A stretch of 64,000 bases of DNA. It comes from JAJTFW01 sp964534995. Its GTDB lineage: Bacteria > Bacteroidota > Bacteroidia > AKYH767-A > OLB10. Under the pieces are notes generated by a model. The model was not told the DNA's origin. It ran no database searches and worked only from the letters and a program-made list of their open reading frames with translations. Each line of letters starts with the position of its first letter. Positions within the stretch are counted from its first letter, which is position 1. Where the stretch lies: assembly GCA_964534995.1 (NCBI GenBank), contig CAZHSC010000004.1, positions 1-64,000 of the forward strand. The letters run 5' to 3'. Shown here in pieces: positions 36,071 to 45,727 of the stretch. The translations under genes were made by a program, and so were the position numbers.

Positions 36071-36724
36071 ATGAAAATTTCAGTATTAGGCACCGGATCG
36101 GTCGGTCAGGCTATAGGAAGCAAACTCATCCAACTCGGACATGAGGTGAAGATGGGCTCACGTTCAGGGAACAACGAAAAAGCATCGGCGTGGGTAGATG
36201 CGAATGGAACGAATGCTGCGCAGGGTACTTTTGCGGAAGCCGCCGCTGCCGGAGAAATCATCTTCAACTGCACAAAAGGCGAAATAGCGCTGGATGTATT
36301 GCGAATGGCCGGTCCGGACAACCTGAAAGGAAAAATCCTGATAGATATATCCAACCCGCTGGATTTCAGCAAAGGCATGCCACCCACACTGCTCATTGTG
36401 AACGACAATTCACTGGGTGAAGAAATTCAAAAATTGCTTCCCGATACCCATGTGGTTAAAACACTGAATACACTCACCGCAAAACTAATGGTGAATCCCG
36501 AACTCGTGAACAACGGTGACCATGATATTTTCATGAGTGGTAACAACCCGGAAGCGAAAAAACAAGTCAGTAAACTACTACAGACTTTTGGTTGGGGAGC
36601 GGATCATATCATTGATTTAGGCGATATCACTACCGCCAGGGGGACCGAGCAAATCCTGCCGGTATGGGTGCGCTTGTATGCGGCAATGGGAACCCCGATG
36701 TTCCAGTTTAAGATTGTGAAATAA
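36071..36724 (+). CDS. NADPH-dependent F420 reductase-like (NAD(P)-binding) protein
   Basis: The 217-residue protein opens with a Rossmann motif (ISVLGTGSVGQAIGSKLIQLGHEV) and GSRSGN, which can hold the 2'-phosphate of NADPH. The downstream ISNPLDFSKGMPP and VKTLNTL stretches are typical of the F420_oxidored/NpdG-like family. Many bacterial members lack coenzyme F420 and their substrate is unknown, so only a redox role with NAD(P) is supported. It stands alone, facing away from rluF. Confidence 0.85.
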   Translation: MKISVLGTGSVGQAIGSKLIQLGHEVKMGSRSGNNEKASAWVDANGTNAAQGTFAEAAAAGEIIFNCTKGEIALDVLRMAGPDNLKGKILIDISNPLDFSKGMPPTLLIVNDNSLGEEIQKLLPDTHVVKTLNTLTAKLMVNPELVNNGDHDIFMSGNNPEAKKQVSKLLQTFGWGADHIIDLGDITTARGTEQILPVWVRLYAAMGTPMFQFKIVK

Positions 36725-36734
36725 TAAACGAAAT

Positions 36735-36787
36735 TCCATCTCCATTCCGGCATCGTTCCTTCAAACACGAAACCGGATGGAGATGGA
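36735..36787. repeat. Inverted repeat downstream of the reductase gene, possible terminator
   Basis: TCCATCTCCATTCCGG (36735-36750) is complementary, with one mismatch, to CCGGATGGAGATGGA (36773-36787). There is no clear T run after the stem, so termination is possible but not certain. Confidence 0.5.
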
Positions 36788-36854
36788 GCTATCTGATTTC
36801 TTTCAACCTTTCAATAACGAATAACGCAATACTATTGAATAAATAGTACTGTCA

Positions 36855-37772
36855 TCAATCCACTACGAAATTACTATTTAGAAAAATATTAAAGCCTTCT
36901 TCATATTTCCCCAGTGTATATATCAGCCCATACATATGTTCAATGGTTTTGTCTTTTGGATTAAATCCTTGATTAGGTAATCCGGACGGGGCATACATTT
37001 CGGCATACTTATAAGATACCCAGGGGTAGGCTTTGTCAACAGCTGCATCAAAGATCTTAGCCAGAATTACCTGTTTTAGTGAAGCAGGCGAACTGCTAAT
37101 CGTTGTCGGGTTAAGTATAAAATCTAAGTAATTGATATCTGCTCTTTTGATTGTGAACGGATCAATTGTAATACCACTCGTAGAGTAAACAGCAGTAACA
37201 GGAAGAAACTTCGCATTGGTAAAACCACCGCCCGCGAATCGAAAATACTTTAGACCTGTTCCCTTCTTCCATGTGATGGTAGTCACTTCCATATTTTGTG
37301 TGCCGCGGGTATAGCGTGTCGTGGCAGAAGAGTCAGTGATGATCATTGAATAAAATTTACCTATCTCTACCACCTCACAAGGAACAACCGGTGGCTGTAA
37401 TTGGTTGGGTGCAGAGTTTAATGCTCTCAGGCCGAAATCAAAGGTACTGAGTCGTAAAGCGGCTTCGGAAATTGTTAATTTAAATTCATAAGTGTCATTC
37501 TTCTTTACAAGGCCCGAAATGACAGCCTGACCGGAACCGGAAGTAAAGATTCCGGCACTGCCTGTTGAATACTCAACCTTCACATTATAAGTATAGCCTT
37601 TTGCAAATGCAAGTTTTGATGCACCTATATACGTTGACCAGTTTAAAATGCCATGTACCGGAACAGAAGAAAGGGGCTCATCACCTACCGAAATAAATAC
37701 TTTCTGGATTCCGGCCTTTAAGCTGTAAAGTGGCAGCATAACAATACTTACGATTAAAAGAATTCTCTTCAT
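36855..37772 (-). CDS. Secreted protein of unknown function, copy 1 of a tandem paralogous pair
   Basis: The 305-residue product has a signal peptide (MKRILLIVSIVMLPLYSLKA). It aligns over its whole length with the product of 38220-39152: shared blocks include SKLAFAKGYTY, CEVVEIGKFYS, TDSS.TTR, FxxPxTIS-like strands and AYPWVSYKYA. The beta-rich pattern suggests a secreted beta-sandwich protein. No T9SS tail, lipobox or known domain was recognised; the chain ends NSNFVVD. The copy 1 N-terminal part has KVFISVGDEPLSSVPVHG, where copy 2 has KVFINVTGETPGNTPVNG. Confidence 0.72.
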   Translation of the reverse strand: MKRILLIVSIVMLPLYSLKAGIQKVFISVGDEPLSSVPVHGILNWSTYIGASKLAFAKGYTYNVKVEYSTGSAGIFTSGSGQAVISGLVKKNDTYEFKLTISEAALRLSTFDFGLRALNSAPNQLQPPVVPCEVVEIGKFYSMIITDSSATTRYTRGTQNMEVTTITWKKGTGLKYFRFAGGGFTNAKFLPVTAVYSTSGITIDPFTIKRADINYLDFILNPTTISSSPASLKQVILAKIFDAAVDKAYPWVSYKYAEMYAPSGLPNQGFNPKDKTIEHMYGLIYTLGKYEEGFNIFLNSNFVVD

Positions 37773-37816
37773 GATGATATTTTAATTACTTTATTTATGA
37801 TGGCAATAGCCATGGT

Positions 37817-37824
37817 CAAAAGTA
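37817..37824 (-). promoter_or_regulatory. -7 box for the 37772 gene
   Basis: The minus strand reads TACTTTTG, a full TAnnTTTG match, about 45 bp upstream of the ATG. No clear -33 TTG at the normal distance. Confidence 0.5.
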
Positions 37825-38219
37825 AATGCACTGAGCACCGAATAAAATACCCTAAATCGGGTAGTTCCGGAAATGATATCCATAATACCAAGCATTTTGA
37901 CAAGAAAGCTTAAAGCCCAACCCCGGGTGAAGCCGAAGTGATAAATGCCGCAGATAGAGCATCTTTAATATAAAGGCCGTTCAGGTCATTCATCCGGAAT
38001 CTGTGCCTTACCAGCCTGTCTCAAATAATATACAATACCCTGAATATATTTATAAATATCTAACCCTTCCATTGTCAGGACAGCAATCATAGCTTTACAT
38101 AAACAGCAGGTCAGGGCCTGAAAAAGACATCCTGTCAGAAAAAAGCGGGCGATCTGAGTGGTCCTGCGGAAGATATGCGTCCCGGTGGGTAAGCTACCTT
38201 TACATCACCATGAAATACT
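37825..38219. other. Intergenic region between the paralogous pair
   Basis: About 395 bp. CCCTAAATCGGG (about 37850-37861) is a short imperfect palindrome. Nothing here looks like a gene or a residue of a third paralogue copy. Confidence 0.4.
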
Positions 38220-39152
38220 TTAATCTACCATATACTTCCCTTCAAGGAAAATCGAATATCCTGACTGAAAGGAGTTCAGTATTTGCCATTGACCAGGTAA
38301 TACCTCGAAATTCTGGGTGGAAGAAGTCAGGCCTGACCCCCCTGTGTTGTTGACCGGAGGTGGCGTTTGTCCTGAAGGCGGAATCATCAAGGCATACTTA
38401 TACGATATCCAGGGATAGCTTTTATCCGCGGCTGTATCCATTATTTTTGAAAGAATGGCCTCTTTAATCAGGCTGGCCGTTGAACTAACGGTTATGGCTT
38501 GCAGTGGAACAGTAAACGAAGTTGCGCTTACACCACTCAGTGCCGGCGGACTGATGCTGATGCCCCCGCTTGTATAAGAAGCACTGCTGTGAATAAAGCG
38601 CGCATTGGCCAACTGCGCCCCGGAAAATTTAAGATATTTAACTCCGGTGGCACTTTTGAATACCAGGGTGGAAAGGCCCGGATTTAAAGATGTAGTTACC
38701 CTTGTTGTCTGTGAGGAGTCGGTAACAAGCAAAGAATAAAACCTGCCTATTTCCACTACTTCGCAGACGATGGTATTTCCGGCAGCAGGAAGCAGGGAGG
38801 GAATACCCAAATCAAAGGCTGAGAGCCGTGCGGCGGCGGATGAAACCGACAATTTAAATGTATAGGTGCTGCCGCTTTTGGTCAAACCTGACACAACAGC
38901 ATTGGCTGAACTGCTTTGCAGGGTTCCGGTGGTACCTGCGCTGAATTCAATTTTTACAAGGTAGGTATAACCTTTCGCGAATGCCAGTTTTGAGCTACCC
39001 AGATATTTGGTCCATGTTAAACTGCCATTGACCGGAGTATTGCCGGGGGTTTCGCCTGTAACATTGATAAATACTTTATTTATAGCAGCGGAGGCATTGC
39101 CGGCGGTAAGGACCAGCAAGAGGAAAAATGACAGGATTTTGTTTTTCATCAT
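38220..39152 (-). CDS. Secreted protein of unknown function, copy 2 of a tandem paralogous pair
   Basis: The 310-residue protein has a signal peptide (MMKNKILSFFLLLVLTAGNA, cleaved near ASA). It shares with copy 1 the blocks GSSKLAFAKGYTYLVKI, VCEVVEIGRFYSLLVTDSS, and SYPWISYKYALM, so the two arose by tandem duplication. It differs near the C-terminus by a Gly/Ser/Pro-rich insertion (PPSGQTPPPVNNTGGSG). It ends SIFLEGKYMVD, like copy 1 (NIFLNSNFVVD). Family and function not recognised. Confidence 0.72.
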   Translation of the reverse strand: MMKNKILSFFLLLVLTAGNASAAINKVFINVTGETPGNTPVNGSLTWTKYLGSSKLAFAKGYTYLVKIEFSAGTTGTLQSSSANAVVSGLTKSGSTYTFKLSVSSAAARLSAFDLGIPSLLPAAGNTIVCEVVEIGRFYSLLVTDSSQTTRVTTSLNPGLSTLVFKSATGVKYLKFSGAQLANARFIHSSASYTSGGISISPPALSGVSATSFTVPLQAITVSSTASLIKEAILSKIMDTAADKSYPWISYKYALMIPPSGQTPPPVNNTGGSGLTSSTQNFEVLPGQWQILNSFQSGYSIFLEGKYMVD

Positions 39153-39475
39153 AACAGGGTATGTTTATTATTCATCATTGTTTTCGTTGACGAAAATAAG
39201 AAGCCCTCATCCCGGCGGCAATCACCTAATCCGGTGAAAAAAAAACAGCTCCCGTTTCCGGAAACTGTTCTAACCTAACCAATCAACAACCCTATGCAAG
39301 AATACTATACAGGATGTATATAACAAACTATTGCTACGAGACTGTTCAAAGATCCGACGCCGACGATGAAAGGCCCGTGAAGACAATATGAACACTTTGT
39401 GAATGACAATATTTTTACAAAAATCCTCAGGGCGGACACAATAAAAGTCCTTTGTACTGTAAAAAAGCCCGGTAA
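39153..39475. other. Intergenic region with inverted repeat near the copy 2 promoter
   Basis: TTTTCGT-TG-ACGAAAA (39181-39196) is a 7-2-7 inverted repeat close to a TATTTTCG -7-like box on the minus strand, so it could be an operator for the 39152 gene. The remainder shows no ORF or RNA gene. Confidence 0.4.
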
Positions 39476-41938
39476 TCAGAACTTTGTTACACGTACGCTT
39501 TTCTGAAAAGCATCCCTGCTTATAAATCTTAGCAGATATACCCCGGGAGCAAACGCGTCCAGGTCAATTTTCAGTACGTGCTCACCGGTATGCGTCTTTG
39601 TGCTGTATAATAGCCTGCCTCCGGCATCCCGTAATTCCAGCATAGCACCTTCTTCAAATACCCCCGGATCCACATATACCCTGTCTCTTGCAGGATTCGG
39701 ATAAACCAGTAGTTCCGGTTTAACAGTGTTGCTGCTCCTGCATACAATACTTACTACAGATGATGGTGAAAGGGCGGTACAACCTGCGGTACTGGTTGTA
39801 ACTACAGTATAGCTGCCTCCGATTTTAGCTACATAACTTACGTTGGTGGCACCGGGCAAATCCATCCCATTTAGCTGCCATTGATAAGAAAGGGTATTTG
39901 ATACGGGACCGTGCAACACCACACTGTCACCGTCACAGAAACTCAGCGGGGTCTCCGAGGAAATGGCGGCGCTGTAAATGCTTACTTTTGAGTTGGAGGA
40001 ATTCTTACTGCAGGCATTGGCATCAGTAACCACTACTTTATATGTGCCCGCCAAACCGGTCGTAAATACGCTACCGTTAGCTCCCGATACCGGAACATTG
40101 TTTCTCAGCCACTGGTATGAAACCGCGGTGGCTGCATTCACCTGCAATTCGATGGAGCTGTCCTTGCAGATGATATTTGTTCCCGGTGCATTGAGGACGG
40201 CCTGTGGCAGGGGAAGTACCGTAATCAAGATGCTGTTGTCAGACCGGCGTTCGCACCCATCCGGATCCGTTACCAGTGCGAAATAGGTACCACTTTTAAC
40301 AGGCGAAACGGTATCACCCGTCAACTCCGTGCTTTTACTTCCGTTGCGCTCCCAGGCATACGTATTCAGGGGGTCGTTGCTGGTGCAGATAATTTCCGTT
40401 CCGGCAGTGCCCTTGCAAAAAGTCAGGGGGCCGTTGCCGGAAAGTATGGATTTTGGGGCATAAATGCCCAGCGGATAGCTTTCCTGGATACCGGTAAGCG
40501 CCGGATTTGTTGTCTTAATGCGAATACGGTAATCCGGACCGTTAGGAAGTGTGAAGGGGATATCGCAATACACAGTGCTTTTTTCCCAGGTAGTCGCTTT
40601 GGAGCCAATGACCAGTGGATTGGTAAAATCACCCGTCGAATCAGAAAGTTCTACCATTACAACATTACCCGGCAGGAGGGTGTCATTCAACAGGTGATAC
40701 CCAACATAAAAGCCCTGCACACCTGAACAGGGTTTGGCAGCGCCCACATCAGCGGCGTTCCAGCCATCCACACCAAACTCGCCATTGGTCCATACCGAAT
40801 TACTGAAACCCAATACGGGGCTGAGGTTTTTAGTCCGGTATTTGACAAGAAACACACTTTCGTAATTCATATAATCTCTCCATACGATGTAGGGGCTGAG
40901 TTTATAATAGGAATATGGCGCGCCGTCAAAGCCGTTAAAGGTAACAAGCAGGGAACCGGATGCATCGATGGCCAGGTTGCCGGCAGTACCACATGTTTCT
41001 GCCTCGTTAATACTTTGTGTTTCTAATACGGCACCACTGGCGGAGGATAGTTTTTTAAAAAGTACGGTTCCGCTCATTCCTCCGGCCGCGGGATGGTTTT
41101 CAAGAATCCACAGATCCGAACCGCGTTTGCTGATGCCCACGCCGGCCAGACTGCTTTTCTGAAACAGCAACACTCCGTTCCTTGCTTTAAAGGTACCCTG
41201 TGCGCCAGTACCAAAAACTATCCCACCGCTTGCCGTTTCAATATCCGTATAGGCGGGTAAAGTCCAGGTGGATTTAAACAAACCGTTTGTTGCCGATAAC
41301 CTGTGTAAAAGAACCCCGTTGCCTGTATATACATCATTACCTGTAACTGAAAGTATGGTTCCACCTTTACCGGTATTCATCCAATCCTGAACACCGGCCG
41401 GGTTGAACCTCCACGTTGTATCTCCGTTACTGAAATAGGTATTTCCCGATGTATCGGCGCAATGCACCACCGCTTGCGAGGTAGCGACCACCTGGTGCCA
41501 GTCCAGCGTTCCATCAGGCGTAAAACGGAACAACACCACGTATCCGCTTGTATCCGGGCCACCGATCCAGGCGGTGCCTACATTAAGCTGGGGCCCGAAT
41601 AAGGTATTGGGCGGAATATAAATGCTCGTATACAGAAAGCCGTTATTATCATAAAAAGGCTGTGAAAAGCGTACATTGGTGGCTCCAAAGGAACTGGCGG
41701 TCATTGACCACCGCGGTACCGAAAGTGAATCGTAGCAGGCTAAAAACCCCACTTCACTGCAATTCAGGCAAGGCCTGAAACCGCCCGACACCACGGTGTT
41801 CAGTTGGAAGTCTGTTGCAATTCCTGTGGCAACATGTTTACGCAGACTCAGCTGTACCTGCCGGTACCAATCAAAACTTCCAGCATATAACGTATTGACA
41901 AACAATAGCATTAATAAAAAACTATAAAACTTTTTCAT
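39476..41938 (-). CDS. T9SS-secreted protein with Ig-like repeats
   Basis: The 820-residue product has a signal peptide (ending LYAGS), an N-terminal half with propeller-like repeats, and from about residue 480 three Ig/PKD-like repeats. Each contains SYQW / TYAWERNG and SGTYxxxVT patterns typical of surface proteins of this phylum. The end (LLVYPNPARDRVYV .. GGRLLYS .. LDAFAPGVYLLRFIS .. VRVTKF) is a type A sorting domain. Shares the xDYRIRI.. Ig segment style with the proteins at 18374 and 22450. Confidence 0.88.
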   Translation of the reverse strand: MKKFYSFLLMLLFVNTLYAGSFDWYRQVQLSLRKHVATGIATDFQLNTVVSGGFRPCLNCSEVGFLACYDSLSVPRWSMTASSFGATNVRFSQPFYDNNGFLYTSIYIPPNTLFGPQLNVGTAWIGGPDTSGYVVLFRFTPDGTLDWHQVVATSQAVVHCADTSGNTYFSNGDTTWRFNPAGVQDWMNTGKGGTILSVTGNDVYTGNGVLLHRLSATNGLFKSTWTLPAYTDIETASGGIVFGTGAQGTFKARNGVLLFQKSSLAGVGISKRGSDLWILENHPAAGGMSGTVLFKKLSSASGAVLETQSINEAETCGTAGNLAIDASGSLLVTFNGFDGAPYSYYKLSPYIVWRDYMNYESVFLVKYRTKNLSPVLGFSNSVWTNGEFGVDGWNAADVGAAKPCSGVQGFYVGYHLLNDTLLPGNVVMVELSDSTGDFTNPLVIGSKATTWEKSTVYCDIPFTLPNGPDYRIRIKTTNPALTGIQESYPLGIYAPKSILSGNGPLTFCKGTAGTEIICTSNDPLNTYAWERNGSKSTELTGDTVSPVKSGTYFALVTDPDGCERRSDNSILITVLPLPQAVLNAPGTNIICKDSSIELQVNAATAVSYQWLRNNVPVSGANGSVFTTGLAGTYKVVVTDANACSKNSSNSKVSIYSAAISSETPLSFCDGDSVVLHGPVSNTLSYQWQLNGMDLPGATNVSYVAKIGGSYTVVTTSTAGCTALSPSSVVSIVCRSSNTVKPELLVYPNPARDRVYVDPGVFEEGAMLELRDAGGRLLYSTKTHTGEHVLKIDLDAFAPGVYLLRFISRDAFQKSVRVTKF

Positions 41939-41956
41939 GTTGATATTCTAAGTTTG

Positions 41957-41964
41957 CAAAGGTA
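41957..41964 (-). promoter_or_regulatory. -7 box for the 41938 gene
   Basis: The minus strand reads TACCTTTG, a full match, ending 19 bp before the ATG at 41938. Confidence 0.6.
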
Positions 41965-42270
41965 CCGTCGCTTCACATGCAGCAACAGAATTTATTCAGG
42001 CAATGTAGATGATTTAACTCATTTTTTAAAATCATTCGCCAAATATTTTCAAAATTTTTACAGGCTGTATTGTGCAAGGGAATTGCCGTATATAAAATGT
42101 AATTATCATTACATTACTTTTCATTTACATTACCTGAAACGAAATTCAGTATGTACCGTAAAATGTTTGCTGAATATATTAACCGGCATGGCTCTTTTGA
42201 GAGCGTAATGATAATGCCGCGGTATTATTCAGGCAACCTGTTTTAATAAAATAATCCTGACCCATAAGCT
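41965..42270. other. Intergenic region upstream of pyruvate carboxylase
   Basis: The 306 bp between the divergent T9SS gene and pyruvate carboxylase are AT-rich and repeat TTACATTA-like words (42093-42136). No perfect -7 box for the plus-strand gene was found. No RNA gene seen. Confidence 0.4.
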
Positions 42271-45200
42271 ATGCGACAAATTCACAAACTACTCGTTGCC
42301 AACCGCGGAGAAATCGCCATACGTGCCCTGCGTGCCGCCGCCGAACTGGGGATAAGAACAGTAGCTGTTTACACCTTTGAAGACCGGTATTCGCTGCACC
42401 GCTACAAGGCAGATGAAGCCTATCAGATCGGCAGGGACCATGAACCATTAAAACCCTACCTGGATATTGAAGAAATCATCCGGACGGCAAAGGAAAACGG
42501 GGTGGAAGCTATTCATCCGGGTTACGGTTTTCTCTCCGAAAACGTTGCCTTTGCCCGCCGTTGCAGGGAAGAGGGTATCATTTTTATAGGTCCGTCACCG
42601 GAAGCCATGGAGCAATTGGGTGACAAGGTGGCCAGTAAGAAGGTGGCGCGTTCCGCGTCGGTACCGGTTATTGAAGACAATACCGCCTCACTGACTTCTC
42701 CTGAGGTGGCCCTGAAGGAAGCATTACGGATCGGCTTTCCCGTTATATTCAAGGCAAGTGCCGGGGGTGGCGGCAGGGGTATGCGCGTGATCCGCGCCGC
42801 CGGAGAACTTGAAAAAGCTTTCAATGAAGCAAAAAGGGAGGCGGGTAACGCTTTTGGAGATGACACCATCTTCATCGAAAAATACATTGATGACCCCAAA
42901 CATATCGAAGTGCAGATACTCGGCGACCGGTATGGAAATATTGTTCATCTGTTTGAACGCGATTGTTCCGTACAGCGGCGTTTTCAGAAAGTTGTAGAGG
43001 TGGCGCCGGCACCCAGCCTCCGTCAGGATACCAGGGAAAAGCTGTATGCCTATGCACTCAATATAGCGCGCCAGGTGAAGTATGATAACGCCGGCACCGT
43101 GGAGTTTCTGCTCGATCAGGATGAAAACATCTATTTTATTGAGGTAAACCCGCGGATACAGGTAGAGCATACGGTCACCGAACAGGTAACCGGTATTGAT
43201 ATTGTCCGCTCCCAGATTCTGATTGCCGATGGGGACCCCCTCTCCTCCCCGCTAATTAACATCATCAGGCAGGAAGACGTTCAATGCCGTGGTTTTGCCA
43301 TTCAATGCAGGATCACCACCGAAGATCCCGAAAATGATTTCAAACCCGATTATGGCACCCTGATCGCCTACAGAAATGCAGGTGGTTATGGCATCCGCAT
43401 CGATGAGGGGTCTTCTTACCAGGGGGTTAAAGTTTCTCCCTTTTTTGATTCCATGCTGGTTAAGGTCACCGCCCAGGGCCGTACGCTGGCCGGCGCCAGC
43501 CGCAGGATGTACCGGACCCTCATGGAATTCAGAATACGCGGAGTAAAAACCAATATTCCTTTTCTCGAAAATGTAATCAACCATCCTGTTTTCCAGGGTG
43601 GGAGAGCCACGGTAAAATTCATTGAAAAATACCCTGAACTTTTTACTTTCCGTAAAAAACAGGACAGTGGCACCCGTGTACTCAGGTATCTGGCGCATGT
43701 GATCGTAAACGGAAATCCGGATGTAAGCCGTCCCGATCCTGTGCGTATTTTTCAGGCACCCGTACTACCTGATCAAAGCGTGCAGGGAAGCCCTGCTCCC
43801 GGAACACGGCAATTGTTACTGGAACAGGGGCCTGAAAAGCTGGCCGCCTGGCTGAAAGCGCAAAAAAAGGTACAGTTTACTGATACCACCTACCGCGACG
43901 CGCATCAGTCGCTGCTGGCCACCCGTGTAAGAACGGTAGATTTCCTGAGAGTGGCGCACAACTATGCCTTGCATCATCCCCAAACCTTCAGTATGGAGGT
44001 ATGGGGAGGGGCAACCTTTGATGTGGCGCTCCGTTTCCTGCATGAATGTCCCTGGACAAGGCTCCGTTTGCTCAGAGAAGCTATTCCGAACATCTGCCTG
44101 CAGATGCTGATTCGGGGTAATAACGCCATCGGCTATGCGGCTTATCCCGACAACCTGGTAGAGAAATTCATTGAAGAAAGCTGGCAGAACGGCATTGATA
44201 TCTTCAGGATTTTTGACTCCCTGAACTGGACGAAATCCATGGAAGTAAGTATCCGCGCTGTCAGGGAACGTACCGGAGGTATTGCCGAAGCCTGTATAAG
44301 TTATACCGGCGATATTCTTGATCCCGCCAAAAAGAAATTTACCTTGTCCTATTACCTGGATCTGGCGCGTGAACTGGAAGATAAGGGCGCTCATATTCTT
44401 GGTATCAAAGACATGGCAGGACTGCTCAAGCCTTATGCTGCGGATCTGCTTATCCGTGAGTTACGGAAAGTGATTGATATTCCCATTCATTTTCATACCC
44501 ACGATACTTCCTCGGTACAATCCGCCACCTGCCTGAAGGCCATCGAGGCCGGTGCCGATGTGATTGACTGCGCGCTCGCGTCAATGAGCGGCCTCACTTC
44601 GCAACCGAACTTCAACAGCCTGGTAGAGGCATTAAGAAATACCCCTTATGAAGTGGACTTCGACATCAGGCACTTGAACCAGCACAGCAATTACTGGGAA
44701 ACCATTCGTGAATGGTATTACCCATTTGAAAGCGGGCTCATGGCGGGGACGGCTGAAGTTTATCATCATGAAATTCCGGGCGGTCAATACTCCAACCTCA
44801 GGCCGCAGGCTATTTCGCTGGGCCTAGGCGACAAGATGACAGAAATAAAACAGGCCTATGCCGATGTCAATGAATTATTCGGCGACATCGTTAAAGTAAC
44901 ACCCAGTTCGAAGGTGGTAGGGGACATGGCCCTGTATATGGTGAGTAATAACCTGAGCAAAGAAGATATCATCACCAAGGGTGCTACCCTCAGTTTTCCC
45001 GAAAGTGTAAAGGGCCTGTTCAGAGGCGACCTTGGACAATCGCCGGGGGGATTTCCCGCTGAACTACAGCGCATCGTATTAAAAGATGAAGTTCCCTATA
45101 CCGACTTACCCAATGCTCACCTGGCGCCGGTAGATTTTGACAGGGAATTCAAAAATTTCAAAAATCTCTTCGGTGAAAATGTTCCATTTACCGACTTCCT

Positions 45201-45708
45201 TTCCTGGAAATTTTATCCCAAAGTATTTGAAGAATACCATAGCTTCCGTAAAGAATTCGGCAATATCAGTAACCTTCCGACCAGCGCCTTTTTTTATGGC
45301 ATGAAAAACAACCAGGAGATCCTTGTCGAAATCGGCAAGGGTAAAAATATTCTGATCCGCCTCTTGTATGTAGGTGATGCCGATGAAAACGGCCACCGTA
45401 CCGTATACTTCCGTTTAAATGGCCAGACACGGGCCATAGATGTATTGGATAAAAAAGCCTCCGTGCGAAGAGTGCATCATGCCAAAGCTTCCGGCGAAAA
45501 GCAAATCGGAACTCCTTTGCAGGGGCTTCTCAGCAAGATATTTATTAAATCCGGCCAGGAGGTGAAAAAAAACACTCCCTTGTTTACCATTGAAGCCATG
45601 AAAATGGAAACAACCATTACCGCCAACAGTGATATAAAAATTAAATCGGTAACACTTGGTGAAGGTACACTTGTTGAAAGCGATGACCTGATTGTGGAGA
45701 TTGAATAA
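42271..45708 (+). CDS. pyc: Pyruvate carboxylase
   Basis: This 1145-residue single-chain enzyme makes oxaloacetate from pyruvate, bicarbonate and ATP, refilling the citric acid cycle and feeding gluconeogenesis. The order is biotin carboxylase (1-460; KASAGGGGRGMR ATP-grasp loop, EVNPRIQVEHTVTE), carboxyltransferase (about 530-800; TDTTYRDAHQSLLATRVRT, IFDSLNW, HFHTHDTS), the PC tetramerisation region, and the biotinyl domain with the acceptor Lys in EAMKMETT. Length is standard. Start at ATG 42271 fits the family (MRQIHKLLVANRGEIA). It stands alone. Confidence 0.98.
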   Translation: MRQIHKLLVANRGEIAIRALRAAAELGIRTVAVYTFEDRYSLHRYKADEAYQIGRDHEPLKPYLDIEEIIRTAKENGVEAIHPGYGFLSENVAFARRCREEGIIFIGPSPEAMEQLGDKVASKKVARSASVPVIEDNTASLTSPEVALKEALRIGFPVIFKASAGGGGRGMRVIRAAGELEKAFNEAKREAGNAFGDDTIFIEKYIDDPKHIEVQILGDRYGNIVHLFERDCSVQRRFQKVVEVAPAPSLRQDTREKLYAYALNIARQVKYDNAGTVEFLLDQDENIYFIEVNPRIQVEHTVTEQVTGIDIVRSQILIADGDPLSSPLINIIRQEDVQCRGFAIQCRITTEDPENDFKPDYGTLIAYRNAGGYGIRIDEGSSYQGVKVSPFFDSMLVKVTAQGRTLAGASRRMYRTLMEFRIRGVKTNIPFLENVINHPVFQGGRATVKFIEKYPELFTFRKKQDSGTRVLRYLAHVIVNGNPDVSRPDPVRIFQAPVLPDQSVQGSPAPGTRQLLLEQGPEKLAAWLKAQKKVQFTDTTYRDAHQSLLATRVRTVDFLRVAHNYALHHPQTFSMEVWGGATFDVALRFLHECPWTRLRLLREAIPNICLQMLIRGNNAIGYAAYPDNLVEKFIEESWQNGIDIFRIFDSLNWTKSMEVSIRAVRERTGGIAEACISYTGDILDPAKKKFTLSYYLDLARELEDKGAHILGIKDMAGLLKPYAADLLIRELRKVIDIPIHFHTHDTSSVQSATCLKAIEAGADVIDCALASMSGLTSQPNFNSLVEALRNTPYEVDFDIRHLNQHSNYWETIREWYYPFESGLMAGTAEVYHHEIPGGQYSNLRPQAISLGLGDKMTEIKQAYADVNELFGDIVKVTPSSKVVGDMALYMVSNNLSKEDIITKGATLSFPESVKGLFRGDLGQSPGGFPAELQRIVLKDEVPYTDLPNAHLAPVDFDREFKNFKNLFGENVPFTDFLSWKFYPKVFEEYHSFRKEFGNISNLPTSAFFYGMKNNQEILVEIGKGKNILIRLLYVGDADENGHRTVYFRLNGQTRAIDVLDKKASVRRVHHAKASGEKQIGTPLQGLLSKIFIKSGQEVKKNTPLFTIEAMKMETTITANSDIKIKSVTLGEGTLVESDDLIVEIE

Positions 45709-45727
45709 GTCTGCCCGCCGGTTTATA

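Noticed and set aside
37825..38219. Third copy of the tandem paralogue in the intergenic region
   Set aside because: No shared motif blocks in any frame.
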